From positions 62,001-126,000 of the forward strand of contig NZ_JAGJCF010000005.1 of the NCBI RefSeq assembly GCF_017815135.1: DNA of 64,000 nucleotides, written 5' to 3'. The notes below the pieces were generated by a model. It saw only the letters and a program-made list of their open reading frames with translations. It was not told the origin of the DNA and ran no database searches. The position numbers and the translations under genes were made by a program. This stretch comes from Jiella mangrovi. Lineage in GTDB: Bacteria > Pseudomonadota > Alphaproteobacteria > Rhizobiales > Rhizobiaceae. The first letter of the stretch is position 1. The number at the start of each line of letters is the position of its first letter. Of this stretch, positions 26,119 to 34,800 are shown in pieces.

Positions 26119-26787
26119 TCACGTCGCCAGATAGCGATCGGGCCGGTGGTTGATGGCAAGAAAGCCGTTGAGGACGACCGCGCCGATCAGCGAGAAGATC
26201 ACCGAGGTGAAGTCGACGACGAACAGCGCGACGGTCAGGATCGCGAGATCGAAGGAGAGCTGAACCAGCCCCGCGCGAAACCCGAACCGGTCCTGCAGAT
26301 AGATCGCCAGGATCCCGGCGCCGCCAAGACTTGCCCGGTGACGAAACAACGCCAGAAGCGCAAAGCCGATCAGCAGACCGCCGATGACGGCTCCCGCCAG
26401 CGGATCGATATGATCGATCGAAAAGACCAGCGGCAGCCACCAGGATACCAGCGACAACAGCCCGATTGCGATGAAGGTCTTGATCGTGAAGGCGCGTCCC
26501 ATCCGTCCGACGGCGAGGGCGTAGAAGGGAATGTTGATCAGGAAGAAGGCGAGGCCGACATTGATCCCGAAGACGTAGGAGACGATCAGTGCCAGCCCGG
26601 CGACGCCCCCGGTCAGGAACTTCAGATGGGCGAGGATCGACAGGCCGAGGCCGGCGAGCAGAACGCCCGTGAGGATCGCCTGGGCATCTTCGGCCGGCGT
26701 GTGATGCGTCGCCGTCGATGACCAGTCGCCGAAGCGGGACCTCCGCGTCGCCGCGGTTTCGTCTCGGGTCTCGACGGACTGGCTCAT
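26119..26787 (-). CDS. YitT-family membrane protein
   Basis: A 222-residue protein with about five to six hydrophobic helices, among them ILTGVLLAGLGLSILAHL, GLALIVSYVFGINVGLAFFLIN and AVIGGLLIGFALLALFRHRASLGG. The FGINVG and GG-x-G-I arrangement fits the YitT/YczE-like integral membrane family of unknown function. ATG 26787 follows GGAGC. Convergent with the channel gene and divergent from the exonuclease-like gene. Confidence 0.78.
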   Translation of the reverse strand: MSQSVETRDETAATRRSRFGDWSSTATHHTPAEDAQAILTGVLLAGLGLSILAHLKFLTGGVAGLALIVSYVFGINVGLAFFLINIPFYALAVGRMGRAFTIKTFIAIGLLSLVSWWLPLVFSIDHIDPLAGAVIGGLLIGFALLALFRHRASLGGAGILAIYLQDRFGFRAGLVQLSFDLAILTVALFVVDFTSVIFSLIGAVVLNGFLAINHRPDRYLAT

Positions 26788-26925
26788 GGGCGACGCTCCG
26801 ATGGATGCTGCACTGCAATAGTCCAACGCTAGCGCGCCGACTGCGTGAGGGGAAGTGGCTCGTGCGCAGACGTGCCTTGCAGCGGACGCTGTCTGCGGGC
26901 CACTGCCGCCCTAACTGCCCGGCCT

Positions 26926-27939
26926 ATGATCAAGCCCGAAGATCTGCTCCGCCCGACCCGCGAGGGATTGTACTGCCCGCCGGGCGGATTCTTCATCGAT
27001 CCGGTCCGCCCCGTCGATCGTGCCCTCGTGACCCACGGCCATGCCGATCACGCGCGGCCGGGCAACGCGCGGGTGATGGCGACGCGAGAGACGCTCGACA
27101 TCATGGCGCTTCGATATGGCGAGGACTTCGCCAGGGAGCGACAGACGGCAAAGCTCGGGGAGACGGCGCGGATCGGTGAGGTGGAGGTTTCGTTCCATCC
27201 GGCCGGGCACGTCCTCGGCTCCGCCCAGATCGCCGTCGAGTGGAGGGGCCTGAGGATCGTCGCCTCGGGGGACTACAAGCGGCGCGCAGATCCGACCTGC
27301 CTTGGTTTCGAGCCGGTCCCCTGCGACGTCTTCATCACGGAGGCGACCTTTGCGCTGCCCGTCTTCCGCCATCCGCCGACGCGGGCCGAGATCGGCAAGC
27401 TTCTCACCTCGCTGAAGAATTTTCCCGACCGGGCGCATCTTGTCGGCGCCTATGCGCTGGGCAAGGCACAGCGGGTGATCAGGCACCTGCGGGATGCCGG
27501 CTACGACCAGCCGATCTTTATCCACGGCGCCCTGAAGAAGCTCTGCGACTATTATCAAAGCGAGGGCATCGATCTCGGCGATCTGCGGCCCGCGACCGTC
27601 GAGGGGGGGAAGAAGGGCGATTTCGCCGGCGCGGTCATCGTCGGGCCGCCCTCCGCCTTCGCCGACAAGTGGGCGCGCCGGTTTCCCGATCCGGTGGCGA
27701 GCTTTGCGTCGGGATGGATGCAGGTGCGACAGAGGGCGCGCCAGCGCGGCGTCGAACTGCCGCTGATCGTCTCCGACCATTGCGACTGGGACGAACTCAC
27801 CGACACCGTGAGCGAGCTTTCGCCGCAGGAGCTCTGGGTGACCCATGGCCGCGAGGAGGCGCTGGTGCGCTGGTGCGAGCTGAGGCAGCTGCGGGCGCGG
27901 CCCCTGCATCTCGTCGGATATGAGGACGAGGCGGAATGA
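26926..27939 (+). CDS. Ligase-associated DNA exonuclease (metallo-beta-lactamase/beta-CASP fold)
   Basis: A 337-residue metallohydrolase. The N-terminal MIKPEDLLRPTREGLYCPPG, the metal motif VTHGHADHARPGN (HxHxDH), FHPAGHVLGSAQI, ASGDYKRRADPT and the late VSDHCDWDEL with ELWVTHGREEAL match the exonuclease subfamily normally encoded beside a bacterial ATP-dependent DNA ligase. No ligase gene follows: the next gene, 42 bp on, is a short-chain dehydrogenase. ATG 26926 is used since family homology begins there. It probably processes DNA ends; the missing partner is unusual. Confidence 0.88.
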   Translation: MIKPEDLLRPTREGLYCPPGGFFIDPVRPVDRALVTHGHADHARPGNARVMATRETLDIMALRYGEDFARERQTAKLGETARIGEVEVSFHPAGHVLGSAQIAVEWRGLRIVASGDYKRRADPTCLGFEPVPCDVFITEATFALPVFRHPPTRAEIGKLLTSLKNFPDRAHLVGAYALGKAQRVIRHLRDAGYDQPIFIHGALKKLCDYYQSEGIDLGDLRPATVEGGKKGDFAGAVIVGPPSAFADKWARRFPDPVASFASGWMQVRQRARQRGVELPLIVSDHCDWDELTDTVSELSPQELWVTHGREEALVRWCELRQLRARPLHLVGYEDEAE

Positions 27940-27981
27940 TCGCGCAGACAACGACAGATCAAAGAGGGAGGAAGACACGTC

Positions 27982-28770
27982 ATGGATCTTGGACTGACGG
28001 GCAAAATCGCCGTCGTGACGGGCGGTTCGATCGGCATCGGACTTGCCGTCGCCGAGGGGCTCGCGGCTGAAGGCGCCGATGTCGTCATCGTCGCGCGGGG
28101 ACAGGAGCGCGCCGAGGCCGAGGCTGCCCGGATCGCCGCTGCCAACGGCGTTCGCGCGGTCGCCGTTGCGGCCGATGTCGCGACGGCCGAAGGAACGCAG
28201 ACCATCATCGAGGCCACCAAGGCTTTCGGTGGCGCGGACATCCTCGTCAACAATGCCGGCACCGGCTCCAACGAGACGATCATGGAGGCCCCGGACGAGA
28301 AATGGCAGTCCTACTTCGATCTCCACGTCATGGCGGCGGTACGGCTGTCCCGCGGCCTCGTCCCGCACATGAAGGCGAAGGGCGGCGGTGTCGTCCTCAA
28401 CAACGCCTCGATCTGCGCCGTCCAGCCGCTGTCCTACGAGCCGATCTACAATGTCACCAAGGCGGCGCTGATGATGTTTTCCAAGAACCTCGCCACCGAG
28501 GTGATCGGCGACAAGATCCGGGTGAACTGCATCAATCCCGGTCTCGTGCTCACGCCGGACTGGAAGAAGACGGCACGACAGCTGACCGCCGATACCGGCG
28601 GCGACTGGGAAGGACATCTGCAGACGGTCGCCGACGTGCACGCCGATATCAAGCGCTTTGCGACGCCGGAAGAGGTCGCGCATTTCTTCGTGTTCCTGTG
28701 CTCCGACAAGGCGAGCTACAGCGTCGGCTCCACCTATTTCGTCGATGGAGGCATGCTCAAGACCGTCTGA
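27982..28770 (+). CDS. Short-chain dehydrogenase/reductase (SDR)
   Basis: A 262-residue classical SDR oxidoreductase using NAD(P). It has VTGGSIGIGLAVAEGLA (TGxxxGIG), the structural motif VNNAGTG, a Ser in NNASICA and the catalytic YNVTKAAL (YxxxK). The C-terminal GSTYFVDGGMLKTV is standard. A strong GGGAGGAAG site precedes ATG 27982. It may be co-transcribed with the exonuclease gene 42 bp upstream. Substrate unknown. Confidence 0.9.
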   Translation: MDLGLTGKIAVVTGGSIGIGLAVAEGLAAEGADVVIVARGQERAEAEAARIAAANGVRAVAVAADVATAEGTQTIIEATKAFGGADILVNNAGTGSNETIMEAPDEKWQSYFDLHVMAAVRLSRGLVPHMKAKGGGVVLNNASICAVQPLSYEPIYNVTKAALMMFSKNLATEVIGDKIRVNCINPGLVLTPDWKKTARQLTADTGGDWEGHLQTVADVHADIKRFATPEEVAHFFVFLCSDKASYSVGSTYFVDGGMLKTV

Positions 28771-28827
28771 TCCGCGCTCTTCTCGGGAGCTGACGGCCCG
28801 ATTTTCGTTCGGTCGCGAAACTTTCAC

Positions 28828-28853
28828 GGAACTGCAAAGCGAAGAGGCCCGTT
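28828..28853 (+). promoter_or_regulatory. EcfG (general stress sigma)-type promoter of csbD
   Basis: GGAAC (28828-28832), 17 bp, then CGTT (28850-28853) is an exact match to the alphaproteobacterial EcfG/RpoE2 promoter pattern GGAAC-N16-17-CGTT. It ends 33 bp upstream of the csbD ATG, the right distance. CsbD-type genes are known members of such stress regulons. Confidence 0.65.
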
Positions 28854-28886
28854 GTCCCTTGGAACACAAACGGGAGAATTGAACCA

Positions 28887-29087
28887 ATGAATTGGGATCA
28901 GATCGAAGGTAAGTGGAAGCAGTTTCGCGGCAATGCCAAGCAACAGTGGGGCAAGTTGACCGACGACGACCTCGACCAGATCGACGGCAACAAGGACATC
29001 CTGGCCGGCAAGATCCAGGAACAGTATGGCATCGAGAAGGAAGAGGCTCACCGCCAGATCGACGACTGGGTCAACGGCCGCCAGTAG
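28887..29087 (+). CDS. CsbD-family stress-response protein
   Basis: A 66-residue hydrophilic protein starting MNWDQIEGKWKQFRGNAKQQWG, with KLTDDDLDQIDGNKDILAGKIQ and a C-terminal IDDWVNGRQ, which is the full CsbD domain. The molecular function of the family is unknown; members accumulate under general stress. A GGGAG site precedes the ATG, an EcfG-type promoter lies just upstream and a strong terminator just downstream, so it is a single-gene transcription unit. Confidence 0.95.
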   Translation: MNWDQIEGKWKQFRGNAKQQWGKLTDDDLDQIDGNKDILAGKIQEQYGIEKEEAHRQIDDWVNGRQ

Positions 29088-29115
29088 GCCCGATGGCCGC
29101 TCTGCCCTATGATCT

Positions 29116-30213
29116 TCAGGAGCCTCGCGCCGTTGCGGCGCGGGGCTTTTTGCGGGCGGAGTCCAGCTGAGCGGCAACACCCGTATCGCGTATTGCGTCA
29201 AGCATCCGTGCAGCCTCGGTCGAGCCCGCTCTTGCCGCCCGCTCGAACCAGTCGAGCGCGGCGGCACGATCCTGTTCGACACCGTCGCCCTCCCACAGAT
29301 CGAAACCGGTGTTGAAAGCGGCGACCGCAAGGCCCTTGTCGGCGGCCGCGCGATGCAGGGCGGCGGCGCGGCGCCTGTCCTCTGGCGTGCCGGACTTGAG
29401 AAGATTGCCGAGATTGTTCATCGCGGCCGCATCGCCCGCCCTGGCGGCGGCCTCGTACCATCGCCGCGCCTCGACCAGGTTTTTCGACGTGCCGATGCCG
29501 TCCTCATGAGCGTGGGCGAGCATTTTCTGCGCGGTGACGTCGCCCGCTTCCGCCGCCTCCTGGAACCAGCGGAGCGCCTGCGTCCTGTCCTGGATCGATT
29601 TCTCGCCGTCCCACAGGAGGAAACCCAGATTGCGTGCGGCGACCGAAAGGCCGGCTTCGGCAGCCCGGCGATAGAGTTCGGCGGCACGACGGGTATCGCG
29701 CGGGGCGCCGATACCGGTGACGAAGTGCAGCGCCAGATCGTTGAGGGCGCTCGGATTGCCGGCCTTGGCCGCCGCGCGAAGGCCGTCCATCGCAGCGACG
29801 CTCGCCACCGGCTCGTCGTCGGCCGAAATGGCGAGGCCCCAGCCGGTCGCGTCGATCGCTATTCTGCTGAATTCCCGGACTGCCTGCTCCTCGCCGTTGA
29901 GAGCGATCATATCATTGCGAATGACCACACGGTCATCGCCGATCGTGACGAGAACCCCGTCGCCTGCGAAATGAAGACAATGCGCATCGCAGCCGAGAAC
30001 GGCCACCTTGATGCCGTCGGCGGTGGTCGCTTCCAGCGGCCCGGCGCGGGCGGAAGCGGCAAAGACGACGCAAAGGCAGAGGAGGGCGACGAGGCGACCG
30101 GCAGGGGACACATCTGCGCGGGCGATGCCGTGTTCGGCCCTGCCGCTTCTGCGCGTCGCACCGGTCGCAGTCTTCTGGTGACCGGCCAGACCCGGTCGAA
30201 GCCAGCCTTTCAT
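29116..30213 (-). CDS. Sel1-like repeat (tetratricopeptide-type) exported protein
   Basis: A protein of up to 365 residues. From about residue 150 it has four to five Sel1 repeats of 36 residues with the usual A-x-x-G-x-x-x-A pattern (GNPSALNDLALHFVTGIGAP, GDVTAQKMLAHAHEDGIGTS, GDAAAMNNLGNLLKSG). A hydrophobic segment LVALLCLCVVFAASARA before GPLEAT looks like a signal peptide, but it lies about 40 residues inside the chosen start (ATG 30213). A GTG start directly before SPAGRLVALL would give a conventional signal sequence. Sel1 proteins mediate protein contacts in the periplasm or envelope. No partner is evident. Confidence 0.8.
   Translation of the reverse strand: MKGWLRPGLAGHQKTATGATRRSGRAEHGIARADVSPAGRLVALLCLCVVFAASARAGPLEATTADGIKVAVLGCDAHCLHFAGDGVLVTIGDDRVVIRNDMIALNGEEQAVREFSRIAIDATGWGLAISADDEPVASVAAMDGLRAAAKAGNPSALNDLALHFVTGIGAPRDTRRAAELYRRAAEAGLSVAARNLGFLLWDGEKSIQDRTQALRWFQEAAEAGDVTAQKMLAHAHEDGIGTSKNLVEARRWYEAAARAGDAAAMNNLGNLLKSGTPEDRRRAAALHRAAADKGLAVAAFNTGFDLWEGDGVEQDRAAALDWFERAARAGSTEAARMLDAIRDTGVAAQLDSARKKPRAATARGS
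29121..29151 (+). terminator. Rho-independent terminator of csbD
   Basis: AGCCTCGCGCCG / CGGCGCGGGGCT form a 12-bp stem with one G-T wobble and a 3-nt loop, followed by TTTTT. It lies 34 nt behind the csbD stop. It lies inside the last codons of the convergent Sel1-repeat gene, whose C-terminal residues are encoded by the hairpin. Confidence 0.85.
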
Positions 30214-30461
30214 CTCACCGCCCCGGTTTCGTCGCGCCGCAAGCCCTCGATCGAACACACCGCTTCGCGCTCGAAGCTGGCGAGCCTTGTCGACATGAGG
30301 ACAGGCAATCAGGAGGCATCATCGCAACAAGAGGTGAACGGGCCGCTAAACCGCCGCCGCGAGCGCTTGAGGCGGGCTGCGGGTGCATCCGGCGTGGACA
30401 GACCCGTCGCAGTCCTGCTTAACAATCGGCAGTGGCACCACGCGACCGGAGATTTTCGCCC

Positions 30462-31418
30462 ATGACCAAAATCGTCTTCCTCGACCGCGACACCATCGGG
30501 CCGGACATCGCGCTGACCAAGCCTTCGGCGACGCACGAATGGGTCGAGCATGCCTCGACCAGGGCCGAGGAGGTGGTCGAGCGGCTGCAGGGCGCGACGA
30601 TCGCGGTGACGAACAAGGTGCCGATCCGCCGCGAGAGCCTTGAAAAGCTGCCGGATCTGAAATTCGTCACCGTCGCGGCGACGGGCTACGACGTCATCGA
30701 CATCGAGGCCTGCCGCGAGCGCGGCATCGCCGTCTCCAACGTGCGCGGCTATGCCGAGAACACCGTGCCCGACCACGCGATGGCGCTGATCCTTTTGCTG
30801 TCGCGTTCGCTGCCCGGCTATCGGCAGGACGTCATCGACGGTGAATGGCAGAAGGCCGGCCAGTTCTGCTTCTTCAACCATCCGATCTTCGATCTCGCCG
30901 GCCGCAGGCTCGGGATCATCGGCGAGGGCGTCATCGGCCAGGGGGTCGCGAAACGCGCCGAGGCGTTCGGCATGAAGATCATGTTCGCCGCCCACAAGGG
31001 CGTCGAGGGATTGGGCCCGCTCTATACGCCCTTTGACGAGGTGATCGAGACCGCCGACGTCATCACCCTCCACGCACCGCTGACGCCAAAGACGCGCAAT
31101 GTGCTCGCCATGCCCGAATTCCGGCGGATGAAGAAGAAGCCATTGATCATCAACACCTCGCGCGGCGGCCTCGTCGACGAGGCCGATCTCGTCCAGGCTC
31201 TGGAAGAGGGGCTGATCGCTGGCTTCGGCTTCGACGTTCTGACCAAGGAGCCGCCGGCGCCCGACAATCCGCTCCTGCAGGTGCTCGGCCGGCCGAACGT
31301 CATCGTCACGCCCCATGTCGCCTGGGCGAGCAACGAGGCGATGGGCGAGGTCTGGCGCCAGGTGGTCGAGAGTATCGACAAATTCGTCGAGGGCGAGCCG
31401 GTGCGGCGGGTGGTCTGA
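30462..31418 (+). CDS. D-2-hydroxyacid dehydrogenase (glycerate dehydrogenase/hydroxypyruvate reductase-like)
   Basis: A 318-residue NAD(P)H-dependent enzyme reducing 2-keto acids. It shows the Rossmann motif LGIIGEGVIGQGVAKRAEAFG, HAPLTPKTRNVL, the signature INTSRGGLVDEADLVQALEEG with catalytic Arg, and VTPHVAWASNEA with catalytic His. Start ATG 30462 has GGAG upstream. Substrate may be hydroxypyruvate or glyoxylate, judged only by overall similarity. It is a lone gene between the Sel1 gene and the convergent yraN. Confidence 0.88.
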   Translation: MTKIVFLDRDTIGPDIALTKPSATHEWVEHASTRAEEVVERLQGATIAVTNKVPIRRESLEKLPDLKFVTVAATGYDVIDIEACRERGIAVSNVRGYAENTVPDHAMALILLLSRSLPGYRQDVIDGEWQKAGQFCFFNHPIFDLAGRRLGIIGEGVIGQGVAKRAEAFGMKIMFAAHKGVEGLGPLYTPFDEVIETADVITLHAPLTPKTRNVLAMPEFRRMKKKPLIINTSRGGLVDEADLVQALEEGLIAGFGFDVLTKEPPAPDNPLLQVLGRPNVIVTPHVAWASNEAMGEVWRQVVESIDKFVEGEPVRRVV

Positions 31419-31485
31419 AAAGCGGACGCGCTGCGGCTGGGGTTTGACGAGTTGCCGCCGCCGCCATTTTCATCGCTCACCGGGC

Positions 31486-31893
31486 TCAGGGCGTGCCCCG
31501 CCAGGCATCCTTAACATGCACCGGCCAGCGGCGCGGCAGGACGGCGACGATGTCGAAGCGGATCGATAGGCGGGCATGGTCCTTCTGCTTTGCCAGCCAA
31601 AGATCCGACGCTGCCTCGATCCGGCGCTGGGATTGCGGGCCGACCGCATCCATGGCGCCCGTCAGCGTCGGCCGGGCCTTCACCTCGACGATGGCGACGA
31701 GATCGCCGCGCCTCGCAATGATGTCGATCTCGCCGAGCCTGGTGCGATATTGCCGGGCGACAATCCGATAACCCTTCAGGCGCAACGCCCATGCGGCCAG
31801 CGTCTCGCCGCGATGCCCCCGGAAGAGATGGCGGCGGCGCCGGTCTTGTTCGCGGCTGCCTGCCTGCGTCTTCTTCGGAGTGCGGCTGCTCAT
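31486..31893 (-). CDS. YraN family protein (UPF0102), predicted endonuclease-like fold
   Basis: A 135-residue protein of the restriction-endonuclease-like superfamily. The core is [25 protein letters not shown] followed by [21 protein letters not shown], giving the PD-(D/E)xK residues E, D, E-x-K. ATG 31893 has a good AAAGGGA site and overlaps the rsmI stop (ATGA). The rsmI-yraN pair is conserved across proteobacteria; the cellular role is unknown. Confidence 0.9.
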   Translation of the reverse strand: MSSRTPKKTQAGSREQDRRRRHLFRGHRGETLAAWALRLKGYRIVARQYRTRLGEIDIIARRGDLVAIVEVKARPTLTGAMDAVGPQSQRRIEAASDLWLAKQKDHARLSIRFDIVAVLPRRWPVHVKDAWRGTP

Positions 31894-32786
31894 TTCCCTT
31901 TCAGTTCCAGCGCGCGCTGATAGAGATCGCGCCGGGGAAGCCCGGTCAGCCGCGCTGCTTCCTGGGCAGCTTTCGTCGGCTTCATCTCGCCCAGCAGGCC
32001 GGCGAGGATTGCGTCGGCATCCTCCGCGCTTGCGGTGGCCTCTTCGGGCGGCGGCGAAATGCACACGACGATCTCGCCGCGGATCTCCTCCATGGCCGCG
32101 AACTCACCGGCAAGCTGCGGCAGCGGCCCGCGATAGATCGTCTCGTGCAGCTTGGTCAGCTCCCGGCAGACGGCCCCCTCGCGCGCCGGATAGGCCTCAG
32201 CCATGGCGGCAAGGCTCGCGGCGATTCGGTGCGGGGCCTCGAAGAAGATCAGCGTGCCGGGCACACGGCCGAGCGTCTCCAGCCGCTCTGCCCGTGCCTT
32301 TGCCTTCTGGGACAGGAAACCGGCGAAGAAGAACGCGTCGGATGGAAGGCCGGAGGCGGCGAGCGCGGTGATCACCGCCGAGGCGCCCGGGATCGGCACG
32401 ACCCTTAAGCCCGCCTCCAGCGCCTCGCGCACCAGCCGGTAGCCCGGATCGGAGACCAGCGGCGTGCCGGCATCGGAGACGAGCGCGACGGAAAGGCCGG
32501 TCTGAACCGCCTCGATCAGCTGCGGACCGGCCGTTTCGGCGTTGTGCTCGTGATAGGGCGTCATCCGTCGCTCGATGGCAAAGCGCTGGAGCAGCTTGCC
32601 CGTCACCCTGGTATCCTCGCAGGCGAGACGATCGGCGCCGGCAATGATCTCCAGCGCCCGCAAGGTTATGTCACCGAGATTGCCGATCGGCGTTGCCACG
32701 AGATAGAGCGCCGGCTCGGGCTTCGGGGCCGCGCGGCTTTGGCTAAAGAGGGTGAAGCGGGGCGAGGGGGCGGGCTGATCTGTCAT
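31890..32786 (-). CDS. rsmI: 16S rRNA (cytidine(1402)-2'-O)-methyltransferase
   Basis: A 298-residue SAM-dependent methyltransferase that modifies C1402 in the ribosomal decoding centre. Recognised by [67 protein letters not shown] and [11 protein letters not shown] at 32786. Coupled with yraN by a 4-nt overlap. Confidence 0.96.
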   Translation of the reverse strand: MTDQPAPSPRFTLFSQSRAAPKPEPALYLVATPIGNLGDITLRALEIIAGADRLACEDTRVTGKLLQRFAIERRMTPYHEHNAETAGPQLIEAVQTGLSVALVSDAGTPLVSDPGYRLVREALEAGLRVVPIPGASAVITALAASGLPSDAFFFAGFLSQKAKARAERLETLGRVPGTLIFFEAPHRIAASLAAMAEAYPAREGAVCRELTKLHETIYRGPLPQLAGEFAAMEEIRGEIVVCISPPPEEATASAEDADAILAGLLGEMKPTKAAQEAARLTGLPRRDLYQRALELKGK

Positions 32787-32851
32787 GGCGCTGGTCTACA
32801 CGAAGGGCTGCCGCTTTCCGACAGTCGTTCGCTCGATTTCGGGCCGTCGTC

Positions 32852-34369
32852 TCACCGGCCGCCGTCAAGCGGATCGCCGGCACGCGTTTGCGCCAGAAGA
32901 TCGAGTTTGCGGATCGCCTCGCTGACGGTTCGCAACTTGTCCGGAGCAGTGTCCCAGCCCTGGTATTTGTCGACGACGAGCCAGCCGACGAACTGCATGA
33001 TGGTGAAGTCGAAATCGAAGCGGGTGGCTAGTCTGCCTTCCTCTTCCTCAAGACGCAGAAGCGCGTCGGCCATCGCTTCGATCGGCCCGTCAAGCGTCGC
33101 CGCACCCATCAGGAGATCGGAGAATGCCGTTCCCGTGCGCATCAGATCGAGGTCGATGAACTGGTAACGGCCGCTCTTGTCCTTGACGATGTTGCCCCAG
33201 TGAGGATCGCCATGGATCACGCAATCCTCGAGCGACCGGTCGTAATCCGCCATCCTGATCGCGGCCGCACGGCAGATCTCGGCAAGTCCCAGCCCCTCGA
33301 ACGTTTGCCGGGCCTGATCGGTGATCTCGTCGAGCGAGAAGGGCGGGATGCGGTCGGACACCTCGCGCAGCCCGTGCACATGGCTCTCTTGCGCCGCGCG
33401 CAGGACCTGCCGAAGTTTCAACAGGCATTCGAGAACCGTCGCATCGTCGATCTTCGAGGTGTCATCGATGTCGATATAAGGCACCAGCAGCCGCGCCAGG
33501 CCGTCGAGGCCCCGGCCGCGATAGTGCGGCCCGATCGGCTCCGGCCGTGACAGGATCGACGGCTCGACACCAGAGAGGGTCTGCATCAGCTGGTCGAAGG
33601 TCGCGTCGTCCAGCCGCGCGATCGGGCTGTCCCTCGGCACGACCTTGAGCGCCTTCAACTCGCCGGCGACCGAGACGAGCTCAATGTAGTTCAGCCCTTT
33701 CGACAAGCCGATGTCGAGCGGGGTCGCGTGTTTGATCGCCGACAGAACGCGCGCCGCCTCACGGGAGACCTCCGCGCGATACCAGATATCGCCCGCGTTC
33801 GGCGTCGGCCGGCGAACCATCAGGACGTTGTGAAACAGGCGCGCGAGGATCTCGCCGCATTCCACCGCCCGGGCGCTTTTGGTCAGCGAGGTGCGGAAGA
33901 TCCGTCCCGCCAGAAGCGCCGGGCGTGCGCGATCGCAGCGCACGAAGACTCGTCCGCGCATGACCTTCAGGCAGGCCTTCAGCCGCTCCGTCATAAGCGG
34001 CTCGGTCTTGCCGAGCCATGATGGATCGCTCATCACGACGACGAAGCTCGGCGGCATGTCGGCGATCTGTCGAGGACCGCCAATCGAGCGGACGAACGGG
34101 ATCCCCAAACGCTCGGCCATGACGCGCACCCGGGCGTCGGAAACGCTTTTGGGAGCCAGCATATGCACGCTCGCAGCCCCGAGACGCAGCGCCAAGGCCG
34201 CGTATTTTTCGGGATTGCTTCCGGCGACGAGCACGGAAACGCCGCCGTGAGTTTCCCTCGACCAGCCGCAATCGAGAGCCAGCCTGTCAAGCATGGCGGG
34301 ATCGAAGTCGGGCGCCAATCCGTTGAGGTTGTTCACGAAATGGGATGGAGGCAGAAAACCGAAAAACAT
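32852..34369 (-). CDS. Two-domain protein: N-terminal Rossmann-like domain and C-terminal aminoglycoside/choline-kinase-like domain
   Basis: A protein of about 505 residues that I do not recognise as a named family. Residues ~25-150 look like a nucleotide- or SAM-binding Rossmann domain: VSVLVAGSNPEKYAALALRLGA, then VHMLAPK and SFVVVMSDPSWLGKTEPLM. The C-terminal half has the kinase-fold catalytic motif DCVIHGDPHWGNIV and the metal-binding IDLDLMRTGTAFSDLL, as in APH and choline kinases, with both key Asp residues kept. ATG 34369 is used, but a TTG at 34408 is possible and neither has a good ribosome-binding site. It lies 65 bp upstream of rsmI on the same strand, within a region where core gene order is broken. 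Substrates are unknown; small-molecule phosphorylation is plausible. Confidence 0.75.
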   Translation of the reverse strand: MFFGFLPPSHFVNNLNGLAPDFDPAMLDRLALDCGWSRETHGGVSVLVAGSNPEKYAALALRLGAASVHMLAPKSVSDARVRVMAERLGIPFVRSIGGPRQIADMPPSFVVVMSDPSWLGKTEPLMTERLKACLKVMRGRVFVRCDRARPALLAGRIFRTSLTKSARAVECGEILARLFHNVLMVRRPTPNAGDIWYRAEVSREAARVLSAIKHATPLDIGLSKGLNYIELVSVAGELKALKVVPRDSPIARLDDATFDQLMQTLSGVEPSILSRPEPIGPHYRGRGLDGLARLLVPYIDIDDTSKIDDATVLECLLKLRQVLRAAQESHVHGLREVSDRIPPFSLDEITDQARQTFEGLGLAEICRAAAIRMADYDRSLEDCVIHGDPHWGNIVKDKSGRYQFIDLDLMRTGTAFSDLLMGAATLDGPIEAMADALLRLEEEEGRLATRFDFDFTIMQFVGWLVVDKYQGWDTAPDKLRTVSEAIRKLDLLAQTRAGDPLDGGR

Positions 34370-34800
34370 GCAGAGTAAGCGTTTGTAAGGCTTGAACGAT
34401 AGAGGCAACGCCGGTCTCGAAGGGCGTCAACCCATGATGCAAATGAAAGCTTACGATAATGAAAGTTGCAGTTCAGCCATAAATATAGTCGCGGCTAACG
34501 TCCTCCAGGCACGGGATGTCTGATGCAGCGACTGTCGAGCGGCCTTCCGCCTCTGTCCGGCCATGGTGACTGAGGCAAGCGTCAGCGGGATCGCCCCTGC
34601 CGCTGCTCCTTGCCAGCCTGCCGGACGAGCATGGATATCGCAGAACCGTCGTTCCACCGGCGATGCCGATATGGTCACGTCCGAAGCGCATCCCGCAGTC
34701 GCCGATCCAACCGTCCCGTCAACGCCGCCTGTCCGTTGCGCTATGCTGCACCGGTATTGGTGCGTTCACAGCGGGGCACCATGGTCTCGGTCGCCCGAAA
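34370..34800. other. Intergenic stretch without a supported gene
   Basis: The first 130 bases are relatively AT-rich and probably hold the promoter of the two-domain kinase-like gene. Short open frames on both strands here have no recognisable domain or ribosome-binding site. No terminator or tRNA was seen. A decayed gene remnant is possible but cannot be shown. Confidence 0.4.
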
